A stretch of DNA of 64,000 bases. It comes from Deltaproteobacteria bacterium (GTDB lineage Bacteria > Myxococcota_A > UBA796 > CAJQPC01). Of the stretch, positions 1 to 10,161 are shown one piece after another. Both the position numbers and the translations under genes were made by a program. The stretch lies in NCBI GenBank assembly GCA_016717595.1, contig JADKFE010000001.1:1-64000 (forward strand). Reading direction: 5' to 3'. The notes beneath the pieces were generated by a model, which was not told where the DNA came from, searched no databases, and saw only the letters and a list, made by a program, of their open reading frames with translations. Within the stretch, counting starts at the first letter, position 1, and each line of letters opens with the position of its first letter.

Positions 1-541
1 GGCCAGCGTCGTCAGAGGACGACGTGGACGGGCTAAGTGGCCGAATGGAGCGGGTTACGCGGTGGGCCCGGGGCGTGAGGGCCAGCGCGGAGGCTCGGCG
101 AGGGGCGGTTATGGGGAACAAGCCCCATCCGGGTGTGGGTGCGATTTTGGGTGTTCAGCGCGCGACCGGGGCTTGAGGGCGCCAGGGGCGGGGAGCCGCA
201 CATCAGGAGCATGGCTCATGCGGCGAAAAAGCGCAAGAGGTGGTGGCGAAATAGCTGAAGGATCTGGATGCGGGGGCGCGAACTCCACGCGAGCCTCCGT
301 GGCGGTGCTTGACGCGGTGAAGGTCGCGCAGAGCCGCCAAGGCGCAAAGGGGGAGAGCGTCGAGTCCTCGCGGCTTGGCGCGCCACAGACGAGTCGCGGC
401 GAACGCTCCAGAGGGGGCCGAGGCCTCACGCATGACCCGGCCCGCGCCCAAGGACGGATCCCAGGAAGGCACACCGCAAAACAGTTTCACACATGCCCAC
501 GCTCACGCCATCATAGGGGTGAAGCCGAGGTTCTAAGCACC
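1..541. other. Non-coding 5' edge upstream of the kinase gene
   Basis: I see no convincing gene here. The kinase frame stays open back to position 62, but the encoded residues are low-complexity Gly/Arg/Ser with no family resemblance, so it is read as leader or intergenic DNA. A 7-bp perfect hairpin with an AGAG loop lies at 7-24 and has no T-tract. Around 328-352 there is a short segment of the 'cgcagag-ccgccaag-gcgcaaag' style that resembles dispersed short repeats in many large genomes; only one copy was noticed in this window. Confidence 0.5.
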
Positions 542-3172
542 ATGCATCCTGAGCACGCGCGAAAACTCCACGAGCTGATCAGCTCCCTGTTCACCGCGCC
601 CGAGCTGCGGGCGTGGGTGTGGCTGCATGAGGCCGCGCGCCCCGTGCACGACGCATTGCCGGGCGAGCTCGCGTCAAAGGAGGAGCTGGTGCAGTCGCTC
701 GTCTGGGGGCTGTCGCGGTATGGCCTCGTCGGCGACGCGCTCTTTGGCGCGATGCTCCTCGCGCGTCCCGCCCGCCAGGAGGACATCGGCGCGGTCGCGT
801 CGAGCTTTGGGAAGACGCCCCGCCCGCCGCGCTCCATGGACGCCCCGATCCGCCCGCTCAGCCGTCTGGAGCGTGTCGAGGCCCTGGAGGAGCTGCTGTT
901 GGTTCGCGCGCGGCATGAGCGCGACCGCCGCTACCCCGTGGACCTCTCCACACGGATCGACACCTTGGTCGCCGAGCTGATGGAGGACGCGCGCCCCAAA
1001 GCCCGAGACATCGTGGCCGGGGCCGAGCTGTTTAAGCCGGTCGGCAGCGGCAACTTCGGCACGATCTGGCTGGCTGAAGACGAGACGGGTCGCGAGGTGG
1101 CCGTCAAGACCTTCCACCTGGAGAAGCTCGGCGAAGGCATCATGCTCTGGCGCTTCCGACGCAGCATCAAGGCGATGACCCACCTCGCGGTGGATCGTCG
1201 GCGACCCGACACGATCGCGCCGCTGCTGAGCGTCGCCCCCGACACCCTCGCGTTCACCATGCCGTTCTTGCCGGGCGGAAACTTGGAGGACGTCGCGCGG
1301 CGAGGTTGGGCGCTCTCGGTCAAGCTCGATCTGTTCCTGAACATCTGCCAGGCCGTCGCCTTCGCGCACAAGGTGGGCATTATCCACCGCGACATCAAGC
1401 CCGCGAACGTCGTGCTCGACGCCACCGGGCGCCCGGTGCTCACAGACTTCGACATCTCCGACATCAAGTTCGCCACCCGTCTCAGCAGCGCGGGCGGGCT
1501 AGGCACGCCGATCTTCGCCGCCCCAGAGCAGCTCGACGAGGGGGACCGCGCCGATGAACGATCAGACGTGTACTCTTTGGGAAGGCTCCTGCATTATCTG
1601 CTGCTGGAGCGCAGCCCCGGACACCAGCTTGAGGAGGACCCAACCCTCGACAACCTCAGCCTGCACTCTCCAGCCCTCGTGGCGATCGTTCGCCGCGCCT
1701 GCCAGCTCGACCCCGGGCGGCGTCACCAGAACGTCCAGCGTTTGATTCGTGAGCTTGAGCAGCACCAGACTGGGGTGGCCCGCGCCCGCGCCCAAGCCCG
1801 ACGCGCCGGGCGCTGGGTGCGTCACAACTGGGCCGTGCTCAGCATCGCCGCCCTGGTGAGCGGCGGGAGCAGCGTAGGGGCCTGGATGCAGCACGAGACG
1901 GCCGAGAGAGAGGCCGTGTTACGCAGGGAGATCGAGGTGTTAGCGATGAAACAATCCGCCTTGGCTGAACAGCTCGGTGAACAACAGAAGCTAGGGTTTG
2001 ACCTGACCCAGCGGCGATTTAATCGCGAAGCTCAGCTGGCCCGAGTGCGGGTCAAGCTTGAAGCGCCCGAGCTGAGCGACGAGGAGCGGCGGACGCTCGA
2101 ACGTGCGGCGAAAACGTACAACGACGAGATCACCGCGCTTGAGGAGCAGGCGAGCGACGCCGACGAGAAAATGAAGAAGCTGGAGGCGGAGATGGCGGCG
2201 CTCAGAGCACAGATTCAGCGCGCTCAAGAGCGGTCTGGCGACGTGCAGACGGACGCCGGGCAGGCACTTGGCCAGCCGATCATCGATCCCGGAGTCTTGA
2301 TCATCCCTGAACCCCCCTCGCCGGGCGCGCCCAGGTGTGACGTACCCGCCAAGGGGGGGCCCACAGGCCAACATCATAAGCTCATGGTCTCCGGCTCGGA
2401 CATGACCTTCGTGGGCTTGAGCGCCGGCCAGTTCTGTATGGGCAGCCCTGAAGGCGTAGAGCGTCCTCCGCGCGTCGTCACGCTCTCGGCCTTTATGTTG
2501 GGCAGGTCTGAGGTGACCAAAGGACAGTGGCGCGCCGTGGTCAAGGCCGCCCAGGCCGCTGGGGACGCAGAGGCGGAGGCGCTCAGCTCAGGGCCTCCGG
2601 GCCAAGGGGGCGATCTACAGCCGATGGTGCGGGTGACCTGGTGTGACGCGGCGCGCTATGCCAACCTGCTCTCGCGGCTGGACGGTCGCGCGCCAGCCTA
2701 CACCATCGTCGGTGACTGTGACGTGAGCTGGGTGGACGGCGCCGACGGCTATCGTCTGCCTACAGAGGCCGAGTGGGAGTACGCGGCGCGGGCGGGCAGC
2801 ACGACAGCCTACGCGACGGGCGGAGAAGACGCGGCGCTCTCACAGGTAGGGTGGCACCGCGGCAACAGCGGCGGCCACGCCCATGAGGTCTGCACCACGG
2901 AGGAGAAGCCGTGGGGTCTGTGCGACCTGCACGGCAACATCTGGGAGTGGGTGTGGGACGGATACGCCGACTACCACGAGGGAGAACAGCACAACCCTCG
3001 CGCCAACGACGGGACTTGGCGTATGCAGCGCGGCGGGTCATGGGACAGCGAGGCCGTCAACACACGATGCGCGAGCCGGATCTCACAAGACGCCCGAAGC
3101 TCAAGCCGCCTTGTGGGCTTCCGCTTGGTGGTATCCTCGCCCCGGCCCGTGGCCCCGCCCAAGCTTCACTGA
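542..3172 (+). CDS. Membrane Ser/Thr protein kinase with N-terminal EAD-like domain and C-terminal FGE-sulfatase (SUMF1-type) domain
   Basis: 876 aa from the ATG at 542; the upstream in-frame extension has no protein-like content. Residues 1-80 are a small helical domain resembling effector-associated (death-like adaptor) domains. The kinase domain spans about 160-420: glycine loop GSGNFG near 169, Lys of AVKTF near 188, HRDIKPAN near 282, and APEQ. The DFG motif reads DFD near 302. A transmembrane helix lies at about 424-450, followed by a coiled coil (about 455-570) and then a formylglycine-generating-enzyme-like domain (about 613-870) with RLPTEAEWEYAARAG, LHGNIWEWVWD, RGGSW and GFRLV motifs. 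The FGE fold in such kinases is usually a C-type-lectin-like sensor rather than an enzyme. The kinase side is probably cytoplasmic and the FGE side outside. The kinase and FGE assignments are firm; the EAD call is an inference from a short segment. Confidence 0.9.
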   Translation: MHPEHARKLHELISSLFTAPELRAWVWLHEAARPVHDALPGELASKEELVQSLVWGLSRYGLVGDALFGAMLLARPARQEDIGAVASSFGKTPRPPRSMDAPIRPLSRLERVEALEELLLVRARHERDRRYPVDLSTRIDTLVAELMEDARPKARDIVAGAELFKPVGSGNFGTIWLAEDETGREVAVKTFHLEKLGEGIMLWRFRRSIKAMTHLAVDRRRPDTIAPLLSVAPDTLAFTMPFLPGGNLEDVARRGWALSVKLDLFLNICQAVAFAHKVGIIHRDIKPANVVLDATGRPVLTDFDISDIKFATRLSSAGGLGTPIFAAPEQLDEGDRADERSDVYSLGRLLHYLLLERSPGHQLEEDPTLDNLSLHSPALVAIVRRACQLDPGRRHQNVQRLIRELEQHQTGVARARAQARRAGRWVRHNWAVLSIAALVSGGSSVGAWMQHETAEREAVLRREIEVLAMKQSALAEQLGEQQKLGFDLTQRRFNREAQLARVRVKLEAPELSDEERRTLERAAKTYNDEITALEEQASDADEKMKKLEAEMAALRAQIQRAQERSGDVQTDAGQALGQPIIDPGVLIIPEPPSPGAPRCDVPAKGGPTGQHHKLMVSGSDMTFVGLSAGQFCMGSPEGVERPPRVVTLSAFMLGRSEVTKGQWRAVVKAAQAAGDAEAEALSSGPPGQGGDLQPMVRVTWCDAARYANLLSRLDGRAPAYTIVGDCDVSWVDGADGYRLPTEAEWEYAARAGSTTAYATGGEDAALSQVGWHRGNSGGHAHEVCTTEEKPWGLCDLHGNIWEWVWDGYADYHEGEQHNPRANDGTWRMQRGGSWDSEAVNTRCASRISQDARSSSRLVGFRLVVSSPRPVAPPKLH

Positions 3173-3195
3173 GCGCACCGCCCCGCGCCACCCCC

Positions 3196-3232
3196 TGTCG
3201 CCCCAAGCGACACCCTGTCGCAAAACGCGACA
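3196..3232 (+). promoter_or_regulatory. Tandem dyad, probable upstream activating sequence for a sigma-54 activator
   Basis: Two perfect inverted repeats TGTCGC-N5-GCGACA lie at 3196-3212 and 3216-3232, separated by CCC, so the dyad centres are exactly 20 bp (about two helical turns) apart. The spacers are CCCAA and AAAAC. The dyad centres lie about 98 and 78 bp upstream of the predicted acs transcription start, the usual range for enhancer-binding proteins of the NtrC family. Confidence 0.75.
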
Positions 3233-3275
3233 CCTGCCGCACGCCCAGGACAAGCCGCACGCCCCGATCGGCATG

Positions 3276-3290
3276 TGGCATACTCCTTGC
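3276..3290 (+). promoter_or_regulatory. Sigma-54 (RpoN) type -24/-12 promoter of acs
   Basis: TGGCAT-N5-TTGC with the invariant GG (3277-3278) and GC (3289-3290) separated by exactly 10 nt, matching the RpoN consensus TGGCAY-N5-TTGC. It lies 29 nt upstream of the acs start codon and downstream of the tandem dyad at 3196-3232. An alternative reading is a sigma-70 -10 element CATACT (3279-3284), but no -35 is visible at the right spacing. Confidence 0.75.
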
Positions 3291-3319
3291 TTACATCACC
3301 CCCAGCCCCGGAGCCCGCC

Positions 3320-5254
<1,935 letters not shown>

Positions 5255-5411
5255 GGCCCCTTATCCCCAACATTCTCTGAGCTTCTCGCGCGACCGGGGG
5301 TGGTGACGTGTAACCCCTCCACCGGGGTGATCCTACTCCCCCCTTGCTCACTCCGGTGGGCCGCCCCCGGCCGCGCGTTCTCAGAGCTAGGTCTCGTCCT
5401 CTGTGTGGGGT

Positions 5412-6137
5412 TCAGCGGGTCGGCGGCGCCGTGCGGGTCTTGGCGTGTGTGCTGGCCTGACTGCCGCGCCAGCCGGTCGGCGTGAAGCCCGCCGCGGTGA
5501 GCGCCGAGGCCACGGCGCTTTGCTCGGCGCCGGGCAAGATCGTGAGCGTGTCCTCATCGGGCTCAAACGGCGCGGACCCCTCGGATGGGCCCAGCTTGGC
5601 GAAGAAGTGGCCGCCGCTGGGCAGGTAGATCGGGCCCTCAAACCCGGCGGCGGAGGTGGGCGACAAGGGAGGGCCGCCATTTGTGGCCTTGAGCGCCTCG
5701 ACGCCCTCGGCGCTGCGCAGGAGGAGCGACGCCAGGGCGGGATCGTCAGAGAAGAAGATCTGGCCGTGGGTGTAGGGCGAGAGGTTTCGCCGCTGCTCCA
5801 CCCGGGCGTACGAGGCGACGCTGTTGTGCGCGGCGGCGAGATAGACGCCGGGGCCTTGGGGGCCCTCGACGGCGACGGCGAAGGTGGCCTCGCTGAACCA
5901 GCGCCCGCCGAAGCGCGCCCGGGTGACGCACAGGCTCATGCTCGCCTGGCCGTTGACGTCGACGGGGCGTAAGCCCAGGGCGCTGAGCTGGGACCAGCGG
6001 TCCAGGGGGCCGACGCCGTCGAGGCAGAGCTCCGCGACGGGGGACACGCTGAGGGTGTAGTCGCCGGGGGTGACCTCCCGGGCGGCGGCGGCGCCCGAGA
6101 GCAGGAGCGGGAGCGCGAGCAGGAGGGAGCGGGTCAT
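5412..6137 (-). CDS. Secreted protein of unknown function
   Basis: 241 aa. The start at 6137 gives a clear Sec signal peptide (MTRSLLLALPLLLSGAAAA), so the product is exported. The mature part is a roughly 220-residue globular domain with segments such as SMSLCVTRARFGG and GVYLAAAHNSVASYARVEQRR, faintly reminiscent of acetoacetate-decarboxylase-like folds; I do not assign a function. A 12-bp palindrome, GAGTAATTACTC (6145-6156), lies 7 nt upstream of the start codon. It lies 3' of the enoyl-CoA hydratase gene on the same strand, with a 38-bp gap. Confidence 0.75.
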   Translation of the reverse strand: MTRSLLLALPLLLSGAAAAREVTPGDYTLSVSPVAELCLDGVGPLDRWSQLSALGLRPVDVNGQASMSLCVTRARFGGRWFSEATFAVAVEGPQGPGVYLAAAHNSVASYARVEQRRNLSPYTHGQIFFSDDPALASLLLRSAEGVEALKATNGGPPLSPTSAAGFEGPIYLPSGGHFFAKLGPSEGSAPFEPDEDTLTILPGAEQSAVASALTAAGFTPTGWRGSQASTHAKTRTAPPTR

Positions 6138-6144
6138 AAAACGA

Positions 6145-6156
6145 GAGTAATTACTC
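6145..6156. promoter_or_regulatory. AT-rich 12-bp palindrome at the start of the secreted-protein gene
   Basis: GAGTAATTACTC is a perfect palindrome in an otherwise GC-rich region, 8-19 bp upstream of the start codon at 6137. It could be an operator or part of the core promoter. Palindromes of this length occur by chance several times in 64 kb, so support comes only from its position and base composition. Confidence 0.3.
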
Positions 6157-6175
6157 ACGTTCGTGGCGGCAAGGC

Positions 6176-6868
6176 TCAACGATCGTCGCCGCGGCGGGTG
6201 TAGAGCAGGGCCTCGGTGACCCGCTCCATGGCCAAGGAGGGGCCCGTGGGCCAGGCCTCATCGAGCAGGGACTTCGCGAGGCGCTGGGCGACGGGGTCGC
6301 GGCGGCTGAGCTCTTGCGCCCAGGCCAGGGCCTCGGTGAGCGGGGACTCGTGCTGTCGCGCGGCGAGGCCCCAGGCCAAGGCGGTGTTGGCGTCGACCAC
6401 ACGCCCGCCGAGGATCACCTCTTTGGCGCGGGAGAGGCCGACGAGGCGGGGGAGGCGGGTGCAGCCCCCGGCGGCGGGTACGAGCCCGATCCCGGTCTCG
6501 GGCAGCCACAGCCGCGCCCGGGGGCCCACCACGCGCAGATCACAGGCCAAGGCCAGCTCAAAGCCGCCGCCCACGGCGGGGCCCTGAATCGCGGCGAGGG
6601 TGATGAACGGCGCCCGGGCGAGGCGCTCAAACACCCGCTGGCTGAGCAGATCGAGGGCGCGGAGGGGATCGCCTTGGGGCAGCTCCTTGAGGTCCGCCCC
6701 GGCGCAGAACGCGCCGTCGCCGGTGGAGCCGATCACCACCGTAGGCGTGGTCACGGCGTCCAGGGCCGCCTCCAGGGCCCGCAGGAGCGCCTGATCGTAG
6801 GCGTTGGCGCGCTCGGGGCGGTCCAAGAGCAGCACCGTGGTGTGCGGGTTGACCTCACATCTCAGCAT
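6176..6868 (-). CDS. Enoyl-CoA hydratase/isomerase family protein
   Basis: 230 aa, slightly shorter than the usual 255-260 aa crotonase. The oxyanion-hole segments are present: GAFCAGADLKEL near residue 60 and AIQGPAVGGGFELALACD near 100-115, followed by LPETGIGLVPAAGG, where a Glu sits at the usual catalytic position. It probably acts on an acyl-CoA in beta-oxidation or a related pathway; the substrate cannot be told. Start chosen at ATG 6868; the frame is open further upstream but would run into bpt on the other strand. It shares a 93-bp divergent control region with bpt, each gene having the same 11-bp element 20 nt before its start codon. Confidence 0.9.
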   Translation of the reverse strand: MLRCEVNPHTTVLLLDRPERANAYDQALLRALEAALDAVTTPTVVIGSTGDGAFCAGADLKELPQGDPLRALDLLSQRVFERLARAPFITLAAIQGPAVGGGFELALACDLRVVGPRARLWLPETGIGLVPAAGGCTRLPRLVGLSRAKEVILGGRVVDANTALAWGLAARQHESPLTEALAWAQELSRRDPVAQRLAKSLLDEAWPTGPSLAMERVTEALLYTRRGDDR

Positions 6869-6888
6869 GACCGGCCTCCATCTGAACG

Positions 6889-6941
6889 CCGCAAGCATAC
6901 AGCCTCCGACGACACCCCCCACGTTTCCGTTATGCTTGCGG
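6889..6941. promoter_or_regulatory. Mirrored divergent promoter element (perfect 11-bp inverted repeat)
   Basis: TATGCTTGCGG occurs on the + strand at 6931-6941 and again on the - strand at 6889-6899, forming a perfect inverted repeat with a 31-nt spacer. Each arm ends exactly 20 nt before a start codon (bpt at 6962, enoyl-CoA hydratase at 6868). TATGCT could serve as a -10 element, giving two face-to-face promoters, or the repeat could be a shared operator. No clear -35 hexamer is seen. Confidence 0.6.
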
Positions 6942-6961
6942 TGAACCGTGTCCTGAGCCCC

Positions 6962-7699
6962 ATGACCTCTGAGCCCTCCGCCACCAGCCCGCCCTTCGGC
7001 ACCTTGCTGGACGAGACGCCGCACGACTGCCCCTACCTGCCCGGGCGCACGGCGGTGCTCCCGGCGCGCTGGTATGACAAGGCCCTCGACGGCGATCAGG
7101 TCGACGCGCTCTTGGCCCAGGCCGATCGGCGCGTGGGCCGCACCTTGTACCGCCCAAGCTGCCCGAGCTGCCAGGAGTGTAAAGGCCTGCGGGTGCCGGT
7201 GATGGACTTCACGCCCACCCGCTCCCAGCGCCGGGTGATGAAACAGAACGAAGACATCGAGGTGATGGCCGGCCCACCCCAGAGCACGCCGGAGCGCCTC
7301 GCGCTGTTCAACAAACACAAGCTCCAGCGAGGCTTAGGCGAGGCCCTGAGCACCCTCGCCCATTACCGAAGCTGGCTCGTCTCTAGCTGCGTGCAGACCA
7401 TCGAGACCTGCTACATGCTCAACGGCGAGGTCATCGGCGTCGGCATCTTGGACTTAGGCCGCCACGACGCCAGCTCGGTGTACTTCTACTTCGACCCCGA
7501 CCACGCCGACCGCAGCCTCGGCACCTTCTCCGCCTTGGCCGAGATGGCCTGGATGCGCGCCCGAGGCCGCCGCTACTATTACCTGGGCCTCTACGTCGCG
7601 GGCTGTGACCACCTGAACTACAAGGCGCGGTTTTTCCCCCACGAGCGCCTCGTCGACGGGGCGTGGCGGCGCTTTGAGGCCCCCGAAGCCGGCCGTTAG
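6962..7699 (+). CDS. bpt: Aspartate/glutamate leucyltransferase (Bpt-type aminoacyl-tRNA--protein transferase)
   Basis: 245 aa, normal for Bpt. Transfers leucine from Leu-tRNA to proteins with N-terminal Asp or Glu, creating a primary N-degron for ClpS/ClpAP. Visible family features are the N-terminal CPYLPGRTA segment, the YRPSCPSCQECKGLRVPV cysteine cluster, and a GNAT-like C-terminal half ending in YYYLGLYVAGCDHLNYKARF. Start ATG at 6962 is preferred to the ATG at 6932, which lies within the promoter element. Divergent from the enoyl-CoA hydratase gene. Confidence 0.95.
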   Translation: MTSEPSATSPPFGTLLDETPHDCPYLPGRTAVLPARWYDKALDGDQVDALLAQADRRVGRTLYRPSCPSCQECKGLRVPVMDFTPTRSQRRVMKQNEDIEVMAGPPQSTPERLALFNKHKLQRGLGEALSTLAHYRSWLVSSCVQTIETCYMLNGEVIGVGILDLGRHDASSVYFYFDPDHADRSLGTFSALAEMAWMRARGRRYYYLGLYVAGCDHLNYKARFFPHERLVDGAWRRFEAPEAGR

Positions 7700-7708
7700 C
7701 GGCGCGTT

Positions 7709-8737
7709 TTAGGCGAGGCGCTCGGCGAGGGCGCGGGCGGCGCGGCGCAGGGCGTCCTCAGCCTCGGGCAGGGCCCCGGCGAGGTTCCCGAAGGCGTGGG
7801 GCAGGCCCTCGGCGCGAAGGAGCGTCACAGGCACCCCTTCAGACGCTAGCCGCGCGGCGTAGGCGAGGCCCTCGTCGCGCAGCACGTCCAGGCCCGCGAT
7901 CTGCAGGACCGTCGGCGGCGAGCGCCCGAGGTGAGGCGCCAAGAGCGGCGAGTGCTGGGGATCGGCGTCGTGGGAACGATCGGCGCCGAGGTACTGCGCT
8001 CGAAACCAGCGCACCTGGTCGGCGGTGAGGTAGTAGCCCTCTTTGAACCGCTCAAACGAGGGCGAGTCGCAGCGGTGATCTAACAGCGGGTACAGCAAGA
8101 GCTGGGCGCGCAGGGCGGGGGTGTTCACGTCGAAGAGGCTGAGCGCCGCGGCGAGGTTGCCCCCGGCGCTGTCGCCGCCCACGGCGAGGCGGGTGAGGTC
8201 GAGGCCCAGGCTTGGCGCCAGGGCGCGGACGGCGTCGAGGGCGGCGCGGGCGTCGTCGAAGGCGGCGGGGGCGGGGTGCTCTGGCGCGAGGCGGTAATCG
8301 ACGGCGATCACCTCAAGCTGGGCCTCGGCGGCGAGGCGGCGGCAGAGGCCGTCGTGGGTGTCGAGATCACCCAGCACGAAGCCGCCGCCGTGAAAGTAGA
8401 GCAGGGCCGGGGCCGGGGAGGGCAGGCCCGGCGGGCGATATCGCCGGGCGTGAAGGGCGCCGGTGGGCGTGGGGAGGCTGAGCGGGGTGACGTCAAGCGC
8501 GGGGCCGCCGCCGCCGAGGGCCTCGCTCATCGCCCGCAGCATCTTGCGCTGGCCCTCGACGCTGCGGGTGTGGGAGGGCGTGGGGCTCGACGACACCATC
8601 CGCAAGAACGTGGCCGTGTGGAGGGTGATCGACTGTCCGTCGTCGTCACAGCGCCCACCGGCCACGAGGCGCTTGAGCGCGGCGGGGGCGCCGAGGGCCG
8701 TAGACACCAACCATGCTTGAGCGCGGGCAAGTTTCAT
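7709..8737 (-). CDS. Alpha/beta-hydrolase, hormone-sensitive-lipase family
   Basis: 342 aa. Typical HSL-family (class IV) esterase layout: oxyanion motif YFHGGGF near residue 115, nucleophile elbow GGDSAGGN near 190, Asp in the LDVLRDEGL segment near 285 and His in EGLPHAFGN near 313. It probably hydrolyses short-chain acyl esters in the cytoplasm. It converges on bpt with a 9-bp gap. The approximately 80-residue N-terminal part is the usual helical cap. Confidence 0.92.
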   Translation of the reverse strand: MKLARAQAWLVSTALGAPAALKRLVAGGRCDDDGQSITLHTATFLRMVSSSPTPSHTRSVEGQRKMLRAMSEALGGGGPALDVTPLSLPTPTGALHARRYRPPGLPSPAPALLYFHGGGFVLGDLDTHDGLCRRLAAEAQLEVIAVDYRLAPEHPAPAAFDDARAALDAVRALAPSLGLDLTRLAVGGDSAGGNLAAALSLFDVNTPALRAQLLLYPLLDHRCDSPSFERFKEGYYLTADQVRWFRAQYLGADRSHDADPQHSPLLAPHLGRSPPTVLQIAGLDVLRDEGLAYAARLASEGVPVTLLRAEGLPHAFGNLAGALPEAEDALRRAARALAERLA

Positions 8738-8792
8738 AATTACGAGCTTAGCCCAGACCTCTCACCGCGTGAAGCCGATCGGTGTCCGGCGC

Positions 8793-9458
8793 TCAGCGAA
8801 AGTTGATGAGCGTCTGGCCGACAAAGTTCACCGAGAGCGAGCGCTGGCCGTCGCGGGACTCCAAGATCAGGCCTGAAGTGCCCGCCCAGCTCAGCTTGCC
8901 CAAGGTGGCGTCTAGGGCCGACTCCTCGGGCGGCAGGCGGGTGATCACCACCTCCCCCTGGGGCTCCCCTCTGCGGTTCTGGAGCTGGGCGAGGACGAGG
9001 ATCTCTTCAGCCTCAAAGCGGTACATGAGCTGGGCTTTGCGGCCTTGGGGACCGGCGGCGGGCTTACGCCAGCGCTGCTCGTTCACGAGGCCACGGCTGC
9101 GGGCGCGCTCTTCAGCGAGCTTGGCCGGGGCGGGGTCGAGTCCGGCGTGGCGTTGGGCGCGCTGCAGGGCCGCGCCCAGGGCGGTGGCGGCGGCGCGGCG
9201 CTGCTGGGGCTCGGGCATGGCACCCCAGGCGTCCAGATCAAAGGCCACCGGGACGCTGAGCGCGCCGTCGGCCTCGGGGTGGGGATCTCCGTCTTGGGCG
9301 GCGAAGACGACGGCCACACGCTCGGCGGCCCAGGCGCCTTCAGGGGCCCCACGCCGGATCAGGTCGGCCACGCAGCGCGCGCGGGTGGCGGCGCGGGTGA
9401 AGCGGGGCTGACCGAGCTCGGGCAAGACCCGCAGAGAGATCAGCTTTGTGGCGCTCAC
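8793..9458 (-). CDS. Hypothetical protein coupled to plsY
   Basis: 221 aa from a GTG at 9458 whose GTGA overlaps the plsY stop codon, indicating translational coupling. The frame is open further upstream inside plsY, but that extension is the shadow of plsY. The protein starts SATKLISLRVLPELG, is cytoplasmic, has no signal peptide or membrane segment, and shows no motif I recognise. A compact alpha-helical middle (about 90-140) is followed by a beta-rich C-terminus ending in VGQTLINF. Conserved position behind plsY would be the best clue to function. Confidence 0.75.
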   Translation of the reverse strand: MSATKLISLRVLPELGQPRFTRAATRARCVADLIRRGAPEGAWAAERVAVVFAAQDGDPHPEADGALSVPVAFDLDAWGAMPEPQQRRAAATALGAALQRAQRHAGLDPAPAKLAEERARSRGLVNEQRWRKPAAGPQGRKAQLMYRFEAEEILVLAQLQNRRGEPQGEVVITRLPPEESALDATLGKLSWAGTSGLILESRDGQRSLSVNFVGQTLINFR

Positions 9459-10042
9459 GCGGAGATCCCTCGCTCTTCGCCGCGGCTCAGCCGCGAGAGG
9501 TTGTCTTTGTGCCGGGCGAGCACGAGCACGGCCAAGGCGACGGCGAGCCAGAGCCACTGGGCCTGACCGAGCCCCCACAAAGCCAAAGGCAAGGCCAACA
9601 CGGCGACGATCGAGGCCAAGCTCACCCGTTTGCCGAGGCCGAAGAACACCACCGCCCAGGCGGCGGCGGCGATGAGCGTGGCCAGAGGCGCCACCACCAG
9701 CATCACGCCCGTGGCCGTGGCCACACCTTTGCCGCCGCGAAACTCCAGGTAGATCGAGGTGCAGTGGCCGAGCACCGCCAGAAATCCCACCACCCCGGGC
9801 ATCCACCACGACTCATACAAGAGCGCCCCCCACAACACCGGCAAGGCGCCCTTGAGCATGTCCAGCGCCAAGGTGAGCGCGCCCAGGCCCTTGTTGGTGG
9901 AGCGCAGCACGTTCGTGGCGCCGATGTTGCCGCTGCCCGTCTCGCGCACGTCGGTGTCGGCGTAGATCGTGGTCAAGATGAGGCCCACCGGCGCGGCGCC
10001 GAGCATGTACGCGGCGAGGAGCGAGAAGGCTTGGGTGAACAT
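9455..10042 (-). CDS. plsY: Glycerol-3-phosphate acyltransferase PlsY
   Basis: 195 aa integral membrane enzyme of phospholipid synthesis that acylates glycerol-3-phosphate at position 1 using acyl-phosphate. All three PlsY motifs are visible: GSGNIGATNV, the GH...FRGGKGVAT segment, and HKDN-SRL-RGEE at the C-terminus. About five transmembrane helices. It is the first gene of a pair with the downstream hypothetical protein (GTGA overlap). Confidence 0.97.
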   Translation of the reverse strand: MFTQAFSLLAAYMLGAAPVGLILTTIYADTDVRETGSGNIGATNVLRSTNKGLGALTLALDMLKGALPVLWGALLYESWWMPGVVGFLAVLGHCTSIYLEFRGGKGVATATGVMLVVAPLATLIAAAAWAVVFFGLGKRVSLASIVAVLALPLALWGLGQAQWLWLAVALAVLVLARHKDNLSRLSRGEERGISA

Positions 10043-10161
10043 CTGCCTGACCTATCCGCTTGGGCCCTCCGCCTGCAAAAAATCCGCGCGTTGATGCAGG
10101 CGCGCCCCCCACGACGGCCCTCGGCGTGGCACTCTAGAGCCCCGCCCTCGGAGGATCCGCC

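Noticed and set aside
62..541. N-terminal extension of the kinase frame by 160 residues
   Set aside because: Composition is low-complexity Gly/Arg/Ser with no family likeness; ATG at 542 begins the recognisable domain.
3275..3319. Upstream start codon for acs
   Set aside because: It lies on the -24 element of the sigma-54 promoter; ATG 3320 has a good RBS and the normal Acs length.
10125..10139. TGGCAC-like box upstream of the MopE/FG-GAP gene as a second sigma-54 promoter
   Set aside because: The -12 GC is at the wrong spacing (9 instead of 10 nt after GG) and TTGC is absent.
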